Shown: positions 41,642-50,635 of the stretch, piece by piece
How positions within the stretch are numbered: position 1 is the stretch's first letter
Layout of the letters: the number at the start of each line of letters is the position of its first letter
Origin: a virus
DNA: 59,853 nt
IMG/VR virus record: IMGVR_UViG_3300049827_000292
Coordinates: 1-59,853 of that record
Direction: 5' to 3' (one strand)
The notes under the pieces: model-generated
What the model was told of the DNA's origin: nothing
Seen by the model: only the letters and a program-made list of their open reading frames with translations
Databases searched by the model: none
Program-made: the position numbers and the translations under genes

Positions 41642-44600
41642 TCAGGGTTGAATTAATCCCGGATCAATCGAAATGATCTGGTTTTGATCATTGATGATGA
41701 TTCCTGGGCCATCCTGCAGGGAGTTGTCCAGCAGTTCAGAGGGAAGCGGGCAAGTCAGGAATTCGTCAGAGGTGATGACCCTGATGTTGCAAAGAGTGCC
41801 GATGGCCGGGGGAGTTGCAAATGTGATCTCAAGAACATTTGTCACCGAGTCCACGCCAACGGTGTACGCAAGGCCGGCCAGTGGGTCTCCGGCTTGAGTG
41901 ACCGGAATCTGCATGACGCCACCAAGACTTACAAACATATTCTGGGCGTTCACTTTATTAGGATCAAGTGCTACGCCGCCAATTGTAAGAGGGAATTTCG
42001 TTTGAGTGCTGTTGAAAAGAGTGGAAATGTCGTCAACAGAGGATACGAACACAGTGGACACCCCGGCGTTCCGGTAACGGGATCCAGAAAGGATTCCACG
42101 CATGTCAAGCACTGTGCCGGCGGAAGGCGAACCGGTGAAGGCCACCGAGGTGGGATTGCTCAGGATGGTGTAAGCAGGGGAGTTTTGCAGGGGGGCACCT
42201 CCCGGAGTTTGTTCAACGCCGCCCAAGAAAACAAAAGCGTTAAGGTTGGATAACGTAGGTTCTGAGGGGCCAGCTGCAAAGGTTGTCTGTGCACCGTCAA
42301 ACGCGGGGCTCAAAGCAAACGGCACAACTTCCACAGTCTCTTCTGCGTCGTCCGACGAAACGATGCGAATGTCGCAGCTGGTGCCAGCGAGAGGGGCTTC
42401 CGTAAAGACGATTCGAGGGATCGTGACGCCAGCGGACTCGCCAAGAATGGAGTAAGCTTCTCCCGGTTTTTGGACCACGCCGCCGAGGAAGACGAACACA
42501 CCGTAAGTAGAAAGCTGCGAAGTCGGGATGTTGTAGCCGCCCCGAGTAAGGTTGAACGTGTTGTCCACCCCGTTGAACCCTCCCGAAATGTCGTCGACTG
42601 AGTAAACCAAGACTGGGTTGGGGAATGCCACGGGGTCGGGAGTGCGGTAAACTTGACGGTCGGCGGCATACGAGAGTGGGCTCTCTGTGACATAGAATTG
42701 TCCTGTGAGCGCCTCTCTGACGGGGCCCAGGAAAACCAGTTGCCCAGTCTCATTAGCACCCATGACGGTAAGACGGCCACCCCAGGAGGTTGTGCATAAA
42801 TAGTCGTAAGAGAGTTTCTTGGAAATCTCATTGACTTGATACTTCGGAAGACCTCGAGAATAATCAAAGTAACCCACATACTCCCAGGTGTGAGTGTTAG
42901 CGATGATGGCAGACGGGTTGTTAAACTCGATTGGCCACGCAGTGGTGATGTTTGCGTAGCCGCCGATAGGGGAAAAAGGTAAAGAGTTAATCTGCAGATT
43001 TCTCTCCCCGTAGTAGCGAGGGGTCAAGTAAGATGCCACTTTGCTCGGAGCATAACCCATCAGCTGGAAGAAGCGGAACATGGTCGCCTTGGTTACAGCC
43101 CAATCGGGGTCATAGATAGAGGGCTCCGGATAACCCGTGCTAACGCAAACTTTCACGGTAGTGCCTGCGGGCCACTGTATCGGGAGGTTTCCTTGTGAAT
43201 ATTCAGGGTAATAGTTTCGAATGGCTTGAATGACATTCGAATTAACCGAAACTACCCGCACATATTCCACCCAGTCTTCACCTGTTTTAGTAAGTTGAAG
43301 AATGCTGACTCCTTCCTTAGGCAGCATGATTTGCTGGACTTGGAGAACCTCGAACTGAATGATCTCGGGACGCCCACGGGTGGGGGAAGCTACGAAGGGG
43401 GAAGACATAGGGATGGCGGTTTGCATCACCTTGGATGCGGTCACCATCGGAGTTTGGGAAGCATCTATCGGCTCCCTCTTGAAAATAATACCTAGATCGG
43501 GAGAGCTGTCGTCATCATCCACCTGGAACTGCGGTGCGAATTCTGTGTAAGGAACTACGGCGCCACGCATGTAGGACAGGTTGACATTGTAGGGTGCGGG
43601 CACCCCATTCACATAGTAATCATAGTAAGGGTCGGGAACAACACCTTGCCACGAGTCTGCGACAAGCTCAGCGTTTTCGAGGACGCTAGTGATTACGAAG
43701 GGCGAGTCGCTCTTATCAGGGGAAACCTTCGTAGGGCCGTTTAGAGCATTAAAGGATGTTTCGTAGTAAAGGGAAGTCCAAAGGTTGTTCTCCGCAGCGT
43801 AGTAGTTTTTGTTTTGATAGGTGATGTAACTGCCCTGAGGGTTGTACGCAGGGACAAAATCGCTGGTGAAATCTGTTGGATCCGACGGAACTGATTGAAC
43901 CCACGGTGTAGTAGCATCTGTCAGAGACGCATAGACCACGTAATTGACTGCCTGAGAGGCATCGGCTACTTTGTAATTAAAGTTTGCTGACACCGAGTAC
44001 TGCTCTGTCTCCACATAGTCTACGGTGAAAACTTGCGCAATGCCGCCGTAAATGCCAGGGTCAAACTGGAAGTTGCGTTTAATGGAGTTGGAGAGGTTTT
44101 GACCCGTCTGGTTAAGACGCAACACAGACCCTAGCTGCGGCGCTTGGCTCGTTGGGTTAGTAGACTGAGTGTAAAACCCGTAAGATTTTTCGGCGGGGGT
44201 GCGAGGGTCAACATAGCGCCGAATGTAGGGAATGTCCAGATTGTTTACCGCTCCGCCGGGGATGGTAGAGTCTGAAGACCGCACGCGAAGGATAGCTCCA
44301 AACTCCGAGTATGGGTTTTGACCAGCACTTGCACTCAGAATACAAGTTGGCGTACCGTCCGTGACGAAAAAGGCGCGGAAACTACAAACGCCGTCTGATG
44401 TGTAGACGGCTGAACCAGGTTTGAGGGAGAAGGGTAGAATAGACGCTGGGTCGAAAGGCCGTTGCAGGTAGATGAGCTGAACGCCGGGATCCAGGGGGTC
44501 TGTTCCAACGCCCACTACTTTGCTTCCGAGGAACAAAATGCGTTTCTGCTCATCGCTTACTACCGAATCTTCAAGCAACCGTAAAGGGCGAACGATACCG

Positions 44601-46576
44601 GAAAGCAGGAAGCCTTTGTTGATGGTATTGGCGCCACCCAATGTGCCCAAACCCGCAAAGCCTTCGGCCTGGAATGCCACGGACCCGAAGTTGGTAGTGG
44701 CGTTGGTGAGGGACATGATTGCCCCATATTTTGTCCAGCATGCGATAGCAGCACCGATGGTGTAAGTAGATTGGGCCTGCATGTAGGAGTTAGGCCCTTC
44801 AATTCGGAAGCCGAAATGACGGAAGTCATTGTCAGGGTCGGGCACCCCGATGCTCTTTTGCGCACCGGAGTCTGGGTCAGTTACCGTGAGAGTAGTGTAA
44901 TAATAGCGAATGTTGGGGATGTTAGCGTTATTAAGAATTTCGAGCTGTTTCTGCGTTGGGATGGAGGTAATCAAATCTGCACCCCCAAGACTCTGCTGAG
45001 TATACTCAGTTAGCTGAATCCAATCCTGGGGTGTGCTGGAGTAGATCGAGTAAGCCGCCGGGTCTTTTTGAAGGATCACGGCTGTGGAAGCGTTAACAAT
45101 AACCGACTTAAATCCGCTTACGAGGTTACCGTCATAATCCCCATTTGCCATACCGTAGTCAGACCTATGGTTGACTGAGTTCTGATACGGGGAGCTGTTG
45201 TCTGTGCTGTTGGCAGGAAGGTTGTTAGGGTAATCATTTATTGCGGGTGCAACAATTTCGTACTCGGCAGGAGAAACAAGATCGGTATTAACTTGTCCCC
45301 CGAAGACACCGGGGAAAGCCTTCTGGACCTTAATGTAGAAGTTATTGAGTTGTTCAAGGGAAGCGTTTTTAATGAAGCTAAGGCGATGGTGAGAGTAAGA
45401 AGAAAACTCATAGCTCTCCCCATCAGCAGGAATGTAGTAAGGATAGATATTCCAGATTCTGAATTTGGATGTCGGTCCGATTTCGGTAGAAAAATAGGAA
45501 GACGGCATGTTGGCCGCCAGCACTGGATTCTGATTTGCCCCTCCCCAAGGTCCGCCAGATACCAAAAACTCGTAGCTGTTGATCGGATTTACGTAGTAAG
45601 CTCCTGGCAAGAAAAGATTGGGGGCTTGGTCGGTGGAATCAGTGTAATTGATTTGTACAAAATCGTTGAAATCTAAACCGTGGGGGCGCTCAGTCTTAAT
45701 GATGGCCCAGTTTGTCCCATCTTGCTTAAAGACTTGAGTTCCAATCCTATAGTCAATTTTATCGAGACCAGTAAAGTTGGAAACGTAGGTGTTTCCAGAC
45801 CACCGGAAGATGGAGGACAAGGGTTGATTGGAATATTCAGGTCCGTTAACTTGCTGACGGTATCCAGGCGGGAACGCGGGGTGGGTGTACTTGGGGACAT
45901 ATGTGGGGTGAATCTCACACTTCTTGAGATCCAGACCAATGATGGAGACACCGCGAGGTAAAATGAGACCACCCACCGACTCAGGGTTAAACTGAGCCAG
46001 ATCGTCTTGGGTGACTTCTTGATAAGGGTTAGAGAAATTAACAGTGAAGTTTGTTGTGCTTACACCTGGTCGATTGACCACACAGTGCTGTCCAGGAGCA
46101 AGAATAATAAGGTAACGGTTATTGCCAGTAGCAACTCCACTCAGGGCATCTTGGATAATATTCTTTGTTACTTCTAATATAGCCCGGTTGATAGTAATAA
46201 ACGGGACCGTTTGACCATCATTGGCCAGAGAATCCGTAGCATTAGGGAACTCTGGTGCCACAAACACGGTAAGGCCGTCGGTTCCACCAAGGTAGGGAGC
46301 CGCAACTTTTTGCCATTTTCCAGCATCATCACCGATGCTCATAGCTTTGGTATCCCGGTCTACCCACAGCTCGCCTCGCGCTGGCGTTTGTGTGGGTGCC
46401 TCCGCCAAATAAGCGGTAGGCCCTGCCTTGACTACGCTGCCATTATTCGTTTCGAAGAAGAGGCCGGGATCATTACTGTTTGTATTAAGGCCAATTTCTC
46501 CTGGCTCCAGGTTGGCGTCAGTTGGACGCTTACCAAGTAAACTGGAACGCTTGAATATAATTTTTGTGGCAGACAT
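41642..46576 (-). CDS. Giant tail structural protein with triplicated FLGGV domain
   Basis: The product has 1644 residues, the largest in the window. The N-terminus (IIFKRSSLLGKRPTDANLEP, EIGLNTNSNDPGLFFE) is the Mtd-like or fibre-attachment type seen in many cyanophage tail proteins. Residues about 100-330 look like a right-handed beta-helix (FITINRAILEVTKNII, GLILPRGVSIIGLDLKKCEI). The C-terminal 330 residues hold three copies of a roughly 90-residue domain with (V/A)F(V/L)FLGGVxQxPG and a closing GTxCxIR(V/I). Similar proteins are structural components of cyanophage tails, often baseplate-associated. The last 25 residues (PGIIINDQNQIISIDPGLI) echo the shaft linkers. Confidence 0.75.
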   Translation of the reverse strand: MSATKIIFKRSSLLGKRPTDANLEPGEIGLNTNSNDPGLFFETNNGSVVKAGPTAYLAEAPTQTPARGELWVDRDTKAMSIGDDAGKWQKVAAPYLGGTDGLTVFVAPEFPNATDSLANDGQTVPFITINRAILEVTKNIIQDALSGVATGNNRYLIILAPGQHCVVNRPGVSTTNFTVNFSNPYQEVTQDDLAQFNPESVGGLILPRGVSIIGLDLKKCEIHPTYVPKYTHPAFPPGYRQQVNGPEYSNQPLSSIFRWSGNTYVSNFTGLDKIDYRIGTQVFKQDGTNWAIIKTERPHGLDFNDFVQINYTDSTDQAPNLFLPGAYYVNPINSYEFLVSGGPWGGANQNPVLAANMPSSYFSTEIGPTSKFRIWNIYPYYIPADGESYEFSSYSHHRLSFIKNASLEQLNNFYIKVQKAFPGVFGGQVNTDLVSPAEYEIVAPAINDYPNNLPANSTDNSSPYQNSVNHRSDYGMANGDYDGNLVSGFKSVIVNASTAVILQKDPAAYSIYSSTPQDWIQLTEYTQQSLGGADLITSIPTQKQLEILNNANIPNIRYYYTTLTVTDPDSGAQKSIGVPDPDNDFRHFGFRIEGPNSYMQAQSTYTIGAAIACWTKYGAIMSLTNATTNFGSVAFQAEGFAGLGTLGGANTINKGFLLSGIVRPLRLLEDSVVSDEQKRILFLGSKVVGVGTDPLDPGVQLIYLQRPFDPASILPFSLKPGSAVYTSDGVCSFRAFFVTDGTPTCILSASAGQNPYSEFGAILRVRSSDSTIPGGAVNNLDIPYIRRYVDPRTPAEKSYGFYTQSTNPTSQAPQLGSVLRLNQTGQNLSNSIKRNFQFDPGIYGGIAQVFTVDYVETEQYSVSANFNYKVADASQAVNYVVYASLTDATTPWVQSVPSDPTDFTSDFVPAYNPQGSYITYQNKNYYAAENNLWTSLYYETSFNALNGPTKVSPDKSDSPFVITSVLENAELVADSWQGVVPDPYYDYYVNGVPAPYNVNLSYMRGAVVPYTEFAPQFQVDDDDSSPDLGIIFKREPIDASQTPMVTASKVMQTAIPMSSPFVASPTRGRPEIIQFEVLQVQQIMLPKEGVSILQLTKTGEDWVEYVRVVSVNSNVIQAIRNYYPEYSQGNLPIQWPAGTTVKVCVSTGYPEPSIYDPDWAVTKATMFRFFQLMGYAPSKVASYLTPRYYGERNLQINSLPFSPIGGYANITTAWPIEFNNPSAIIANTHTWEYVGYFDYSRGLPKYQVNEISKKLSYDYLCTTSWGGRLTVMGANETGQLVFLGPVREALTGQFYVTESPLSYAADRQVYRTPDPVAFPNPVLVYSVDDISGGFNGVDNTFNLTRGGYNIPTSQLSTYGVFVFLGGVVQKPGEAYSILGESAGVTIPRIVFTEAPLAGTSCDIRIVSSDDAEETVEVVPFALSPAFDGAQTTFAAGPSEPTLSNLNAFVFLGGVEQTPGGAPLQNSPAYTILSNPTSVAFTGSPSAGTVLDMRGILSGSRYRNAGVSTVFVSSVDDISTLFNSTQTKFPLTIGGVALDPNKVNAQNMFVSLGGVMQIPVTQAGDPLAGLAYTVGVDSVTNVLEITFATPPAIGTLCNIRVITSDEFLTCPLPSELLDNSLQDGPGIIINDQNQIISIDPGLIQP

Positions 46577-46629
46577 GGCTAAAGAGCAAGTAGTGTAGCG
46601 TGTGAAGACACGTTGCTACACTCTTACCC

Positions 46630-47151
46630 CTATTGCTCGAGATATTCCTGCAGCATTTCCTCGAGAGCAGCAATTTGAGCGCCGAGATCTTCCATCTCGG
46701 AATAGGAACTTTCTTGCTCGTGGGTGCGATTGTAATCTTCCATTTGTTTTTGTCCTGCATTGCCGCCAGGGGCTGCTACTGCCATCTTGGCGTCAAGACG
46801 CTCTTTTTCTTTAATCATTTCCTGCATTTCCTGCATGCAGCGGTGAAACTCTTGGAAGTTTCCGCGCATACGGCACACACGCAGTTTGTCTTGCTGTTTG
46901 TCGATACGAAGATTGAGGGCATGAGCTTGCTTCTCCAGGTCTTCGTACTTGTCTCCCTGCATGACGTTTGCGGGAAGAAGCTCGTTGAAAGCGTCGCGCA
47001 GCTTGCTGTTTACTTCGGGCTCCTCGACTGTGTTCCGCTTGTAGTCAGTTGGCGGATGCGAGAAATCGTAGTCAACAATTTGATGACCGTGCTCTTTGTA
47101 GATGAGATAGGCTTTTTCAATAGCCTCATTATTGATCGAGTCCTTTCGCAT
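46630..47151 (-). CDS. Coiled-coil protein, possible assembly or scaffold factor
   Basis: The product has 173 residues, is acidic and mostly helical. EKQAHALNLRIDKQQDKLRV and EFHRCMQEMQEMIKEKERLD form a heptad-rich central coil, with a second coil at the end (MEDLGAQIAALEEMLQEYLE). An N-terminal segment (YLIYKEHGHQIVDYDFSHPP) precedes them. No enzyme motif. A scaffold, portal-adjacent or connector role is possible but unproven. Confidence 0.65.
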   Translation of the reverse strand: MRKDSINNEAIEKAYLIYKEHGHQIVDYDFSHPPTDYKRNTVEEPEVNSKLRDAFNELLPANVMQGDKYEDLEKQAHALNLRIDKQQDKLRVCRMRGNFQEFHRCMQEMQEMIKEKERLDAKMAVAAPGGNAGQKQMEDYNRTHEQESSYSEMEDLGAQIAALEEMLQEYLEQ

Positions 47152-47174
47152 TGCCGGACGGAGACGTTATAGTG

Positions 47175-47184
47175 GGTTTTACCC
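47175..47184 (-). promoter_or_regulatory. GGGTAAAACC motif upstream of the 47151 gene
   Basis: Exact decamer 23 nt before the ATG and 3 nt past the upstream stop codon. Confidence 0.6.
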
Positions 47185-47187
47185 TTG

Positions 47188-47541
47188 TTACCACTTGACT
47201 CGATTAGCCCAGTAAGCAGCGCTCATCTTTCCTTTAGCAATATTCTTGGAATGTCTCGCTTTGAAGGACTCACGGCGCTTACGGTAAGATTCTGATTCCC
47301 CTTCTTTCTTAGGAGACCCTTTGACTCCGGCTTGACCGAAGCGAATCAGCCGCTCTTTCCCGCCTTCACATGCCTTCACTACGTGAGATTTGCCGTTGTG
47401 AGTCTCAGCACGCGGCTTGTTACAGGGCATTGAGCTTTTGTCTGCAAAAGACTGCTGAGGGTAGCCTATAGCCATTGCTTGCCTTTCGGCGTAATCACGC
47501 TTGAACTGATCTAGAAGATCTTCTGGGAAATTTCCAAACAT
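47188..47541 (-). CDS. Small basic phage protein, conserved C-terminus
   Basis: The product has 117 residues and is basic. The C-terminus (RFGQAGVKGSPKKEGESESY, SFKARHSKNIAKGKMSAAYW, ANRVKW) is a pattern I associate with conserved cyanophage proteins of unknown function, with an R-F-G-Q-x-G-V signature. The N-terminus (FPEDLLDQFKRDYAERQAMA) is shared in style with the 49935 protein. Possible DNA- or capsid-binding role; unproven. Confidence 0.65.
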   Translation of the reverse strand: MFGNFPEDLLDQFKRDYAERQAMAIGYPQQSFADKSSMPCNKPRAETHNGKSHVVKACEGGKERLIRFGQAGVKGSPKKEGESESYRKRRESFKARHSKNIAKGKMSAAYWANRVKW

Positions 47542-47543
47542 AG

Positions 47544-47678
47544 TTATCTCGGCTTGTCTTGTTTTAAGATTACTTTGTTTTTGGCAACGTCTTCTTCAAG
47601 GATTTGAGCTCCTTCGCGATCTGACCCTCGGCTAGGATTACGCTCAGAATTCCACTTATGGTGAAGTTGTGGGTTCAT
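47544..47678 (-). CDS. Very small basic protein
   Basis: A 44-residue product is read from an ATG that overlaps the upstream TGA (ATGA at 47675-47678) and stops 2 bp before the next start. The sequence is polar (NPQLHHKWNSERNPSRGSDR, ILEEDVAKNKVILKQDKPR). Overlap on one side and tight spacing on the other support translation. Function unknown. Confidence 0.55.
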   Translation of the reverse strand: MNPQLHHKWNSERNPSRGSDREGAQILEEDVAKNKVILKQDKPR

Positions 47679-48244
47679 GCTTCTGCTCCAAAACGCATGT
47701 AGTCGGCTACGGAGGCCAGGTTTTGAGCACTCATTGCCAGTTTGGTGGACATCCAAGGCTCCATGTTATCATCCGGGTAAAGGATGCCAAGCATAATATC
47801 AATCTTTTCCCGCATCACCCGGAGCTGATTGATTGCCATAGCAGCATTCGGCTCCATGGAGTTGATACCTTCAAAGAAGTCCTCGGCCTCTACATAATTG
47901 GGAGCAGCAGCCATTGCCAGATGCCCATTGCGATTAGAAGACTTAGTAATCTCCTCCATACGGGGCATACGAATCTTTTGCTCACCCATCTGCGGGTTTT
48001 TCTCGTCGCCTTTTCCTGGTTCCTTAGGCAAGTAATTCGGAGTCATTTCCGCAGTGGCAATATCTCCCTCGCCGTGCTCTGAGTCTGATTTCACTTTGAC
48101 GCAATTTGGAACTTTACGACCGTTTTTGGTCTTCATCCCGATGGCTTCATAGCCTTTCCAGCAGGCGGACTTCAGCCCTTCTTTAGCTTTTTCGGCAAAA
48201 CCTAAGCCTGCCAAACGTTCCCAGTCGTATTCAGTGATGTCCAT
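47675..48244 (-). CDS. Phage protein with CWKGYEAIG and VPNCV signature
   Basis: A 189-residue product is read from ATG 48244, inside the end of the upstream gene (14-bp overlap); the longer ORF to 48331 is not needed. The N-terminal 55 residues have a conserved pattern, KSACWKGYEAIGMKTKNGRK then VPNCVKVK, known from many phage and cyanophage structural-region proteins. The C-terminus (MREKIDIMLGILYPDDNMEP, WMSTKLAMSAQNLASVADYM) resembles the repeats described in such proteins. Function unknown; structural or scaffold context. Confidence 0.65.
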   Translation of the reverse strand: MDITEYDWERLAGLGFAEKAKEGLKSACWKGYEAIGMKTKNGRKVPNCVKVKSDSEHGEGDIATAEMTPNYLPKEPGKGDEKNPQMGEQKIRMPRMEEITKSSNRNGHLAMAAAPNYVEAEDFFEGINSMEPNAAMAINQLRVMREKIDIMLGILYPDDNMEPWMSTKLAMSAQNLASVADYMRFGAEA

Positions 48245-48563
48245 TGTTGTTCGAATGATAGCGTAAGGCGAGGATTTCCTCTTGGATTTGGCGAAGGCGC
48301 TCAGATGTTGTGTTATGCCAAGCTTCTTCACCCTGGATATGTTGCAGAAGCTCCTGCTTTGTTACGAAGTTGGTTGGTAGAAGCACCCTTAAATCGGTGA
48401 AAGCTTTCTCCATGTTTTCAACGTTAGTTTCGACTTTGGTGATAGCAGAGTGGGTTTCCATGAACATTCGTTCAGATCGTTTGGCGCTCCGCTCCATGAG
48501 CCAGCCAAAACCAGAAACGATTGTCGCAAATGATGCAACAATCCCCAATAGCTCCATCCCCAT
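48231..48563 (-). CDS. Membrane-anchored coiled-coil protein
   Basis: The product has 110 residues. Residues 4-24 are a transmembrane segment (ELLGIVASFATIVSGFGWLM), followed by a basic stretch (ERSAKRSERMF) and a coil (ETHSAITKVETNVENMEKAF, HNTTSERLRQIQEEILALRY). This layout is like XhlA- or Rz-type phage membrane proteins, so a role in lysis or membrane attachment is possible. It ends in a His-containing tail (NNNGHH). No cysteine or lipobox visible. Confidence 0.6.
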   Translation of the reverse strand: MGMELLGIVASFATIVSGFGWLMERSAKRSERMFMETHSAITKVETNVENMEKAFTDLRVLLPTNFVTKQELLQHIQGEEAWHNTTSERLRQIQEEILALRYHSNNNGHH

Positions 48564-48566
48564 GGC

Positions 48567-49280
48567 TCACTCCGTTGGTAAACCTGATTCTCCGGCTGCC
48601 AGACGTTTCTTGACGGATTCCGGGAGACCCGACTCCCAATCATTTTGTTTTGCGATTCGGATGATATTGCGCATGATTGCGCGGGGGTTAGAGGCACGAC
48701 CCACAGATGCCCAAGCGGCGGCCACATCCACCGGGCTAGCTATGGGGAAGCTCATGTCTGGCCCTGCAAAAGAGCCCTTCACTTTTCCTTCCTTAAGGGC
48801 CTTGCGCTTTTCTGTTGACCACTCACGGTACTCTGCATCCTTTTGCTTGTTGTTGGCGCAAATTGGGCAGCCAGCTCCCTTACAGGTGTGATCTTTGAAG
48901 GAGGGGAGGGGCATGCTCAGAAGCTCGCTATCTTGGGAGTCGCCCTCGGAGAATCCATACTCGCCCCGTTTCATCTCTTTGAAAGAGGACATTCTGGACT
49001 TTTTGCGATCAAAAATTTCTTTCATCGCATCTTTGCTGTCCGCGTTCTCGTTGTAATCGCGGTTTACCAGACTGGCACGCTTTTCGCGATGCTCTGCATT
49101 CATCTTCAAAATGCTTTCATTGTGATGAGACATACCCATACCGTCGGGGCCTGGACGCCATTTTTTACCGGAGTCGTTCATTTTCTTGAGCTGTTCGCCA
49201 CTGATAGCGTTGCTCGCGTTGATCCCTCCCCCGACTCCCGGAAGGGTTACGCCACTAAAATCAAAAGAAGAACCAAACAT
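48567..49280 (-). CDS. Uncharacterised protein with CHx4C-type zinc-binding motif
   Basis: A 237-residue product is read from ATG 49280, 2 bp after the upstream stop. The N-terminal part is Gly/Ser-rich (SSFDFSGVTLPGVGGGINAS), the centre is charged (AEHREKRASLVNRDYNENAD), then HTCKGAGCPICANNKQKDAE gives a single C-x(4)-C-x-x-C cluster with an upstream His. The C-terminus is helical (SNPRAIMRNIIRIAKQNDWE). It may be a structural or DNA-binding assembly protein; unrecognised. Confidence 0.65.
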   Translation of the reverse strand: MFGSSFDFSGVTLPGVGGGINASNAISGEQLKKMNDSGKKWRPGPDGMGMSHHNESILKMNAEHREKRASLVNRDYNENADSKDAMKEIFDRKKSRMSSFKEMKRGEYGFSEGDSQDSELLSMPLPSFKDHTCKGAGCPICANNKQKDAEYREWSTEKRKALKEGKVKGSFAGPDMSFPIASPVDVAAAWASVGRASNPRAIMRNIIRIAKQNDWESGLPESVKKRLAAGESGLPTE

Positions 49281-49282
49281 GC

Positions 49283-49900
49283 TCAGGCTCCCGGCCAATC
49301 AATCTTACGGACATTAAACTTTTGGTCCAGGTGATCGGGGACTTCCCCCGTCAACGTAATCACTTCTTCCAGCGTAATGGGGTGGAGTTTTTTATCACGA
49401 ACTACCCCATATACAAAATCATCGATCTGAGGGAGAGAGAACCCAAGATTTTGCTGGATTTTTGTTCGTGCTTCGGTTTCTTCTTTCGGATCCCGTCGAT
49501 CAATCTTGCCACGAATAATAAAACCTTCTGGCAGACAAGGGATAGTGGCATCCCACATACGCTTAAGCAATAAACCAGCCCCGGCAGCCAGTTCCGGAGG
49601 CAGAATATAGTGAACCGATTTGTTCACCTTAAAGAGCCAAATCCGGCCACTTATGAACAAAGACACCTCGTACCCTTCGCTCTCGGCTTGCAGAATGATT
49701 TCTGGGCGAGGGTGGAGTAAAACGAGGGTTTTCTCGGGCGCCACTTTGCGCAAAACATTCGCAAAAACAGCGTAATCTTCCAGGGTTTCCTTGTAGTTAG
49801 GAATAGAGCCTCGCTGGAGTTCCAGGTTAATGCGAGTGGTGTACTCGGCCTGTAGGTCGTATTCTTTTTGTAAGGTCTCCTGCGACCGTAGAGATGCCAT
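49283..49900 (-). CDS. Uncharacterised alpha/beta protein
   Basis: The product has 205 residues. Segments include KTLVLLHPRPEIILQAESEG, YEVSLFISGRIWLFKVNKSV and IRGKIDRRDPKEETEARTKI. No enzyme motif is visible. The GGGTAAAACC motif stands 21 nt upstream of the ATG, so the gene opens the transcription unit that continues through 48567, 48231, 47675, 47544 and 47188. Probably a head or assembly protein by position only. Confidence 0.6.
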   Translation of the reverse strand: MASLRSQETLQKEYDLQAEYTTRINLELQRGSIPNYKETLEDYAVFANVLRKVAPEKTLVLLHPRPEIILQAESEGYEVSLFISGRIWLFKVNKSVHYILPPELAAGAGLLLKRMWDATIPCLPEGFIIRGKIDRRDPKEETEARTKIQQNLGFSLPQIDDFVYGVVRDKKLHPITLEEVITLTGEVPDHLDQKFNVRKIDWPGA

Positions 49901-49921
49901 GGCTTACCGGCTTGGTTAATC

Positions 49922-49931
49922 GGTTTTACCC
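49922..49931 (-). promoter_or_regulatory. GGGTAAAACC motif upstream of the 49900 gene
   Basis: Exact decamer 21 nt before the ATG and 3 nt past the upstream stop. Confidence 0.6.
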
Positions 49932-49934
49932 TTA

Positions 49935-50270
49935 TTATTCCTCTTCGTCCCCGGTAATTTCGTTCACCAAGTTTATTACTTCCTCGTCACTCATTTCTTC
50001 AATCTCGCCATCTCCGTCCAGCACCTCGTCAGAGAGATAATCATTGGGATTGAACGGTGTTTTGAGGTCTTCCTCCGGCCCTTTGCCACTGGGATATTTC
50101 CACAAGCCGGTATGCTCGATCCAGGGAGAAGTGTTTGTTACAACGTTGGTGGGGAGGCCGGAGTTGTTAGCAATCTCATCTTGATCAGGAGACGCAAGTT
50201 GTTGGGCGTAAGCTGCGCGAAATGCTTCAATGATTTCCGCGTCAAAATCGCCACCGATCCTGTTAGTCAT
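49935..50270 (-). CDS. Small acidic protein
   Basis: The product has 111 residues. It begins MTNRIGGDFDAEIIEAFRAA then YAQQLASPDQ, and the second half is very acidic (SDEVLDGDGEIEEMSDEEVI, ITGDEEE). The N-terminal D-x-E-I-I-E-A-F-R-x-x-Y-A segment is similar in style to the start of the 47188 protein. A degenerate motif GGGTAAGATT overlaps the end of the upstream gene 20 nt before the ATG. Function unknown. Confidence 0.6.
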   Translation of the reverse strand: MTNRIGGDFDAEIIEAFRAAYAQQLASPDQDEIANNSGLPTNVVTNTSPWIEHTGLWKYPSGKGPEEDLKTPFNPNDYLSDEVLDGDGEIEEMSDEEVINLVNEITGDEEE

Positions 50271-50279
50271 GTTGGTTAG

Positions 50280-50633
50280 TTACCGTTTGTTAATCTTACC
50301 CGATCCATTCTGCAGCATTTTCGAATTGCCGAACAGTTTCTCTTCGTACTTTTGCACTTCTTTTTTAACGTCAACTTTAAGTTTTCCTTCCCGGATCAAG
50401 CGTTGTTTCTTTTCCTCATCGGTTTCCTCCGGTTCTTCCGGTTCTGGAATTTCTACCTCTTCGTCCATTTCAAGAATATCTATATCTACACCTTCAGGGT
50501 GAGTCTCTTGTGTCAACCTGTCCAGTAACGCATCCATACTGTCACGGAGACGGCGACGGCAGACGCCTTCAATTGAAACCGCCATTGGCCCGCACGGGAG
50601 ACGATGACGTTCGATTTCTTTCTTAGCGTTCAT
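50280..50633 (-). CDS. Small charged protein
   Basis: The product has 117 residues: a basic N-terminus (KKEIERHRLPCGPMAV, GVCRRRLRDSMDALLDRL), a very acidic middle (EMDEEVEIPEPEEPEETDEE) and a basic, helical end (LKVDVKKEVQKYEEKLFG). The start is 2 bp after the upstream stop. Unrecognised; possibly intrinsically disordered. Confidence 0.6.
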   Translation of the reverse strand: MNAKKEIERHRLPCGPMAVSIEGVCRRRLRDSMDALLDRLTQETHPEGVDIDILEMDEEVEIPEPEEPEETDEEKKQRLIREGKLKVDVKKEVQKYEEKLFGNSKMLQNGSGKINKR

Positions 50634-50635
50634 GA

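Noticed and set aside
50291-50301. GGGTAAGATT as another promoter motif copy
   Set aside because: It is within the last codons of the 50280 gene and diverges at two or three positions, so it may be coincidental; mentioned only in the neighbouring gene entry.
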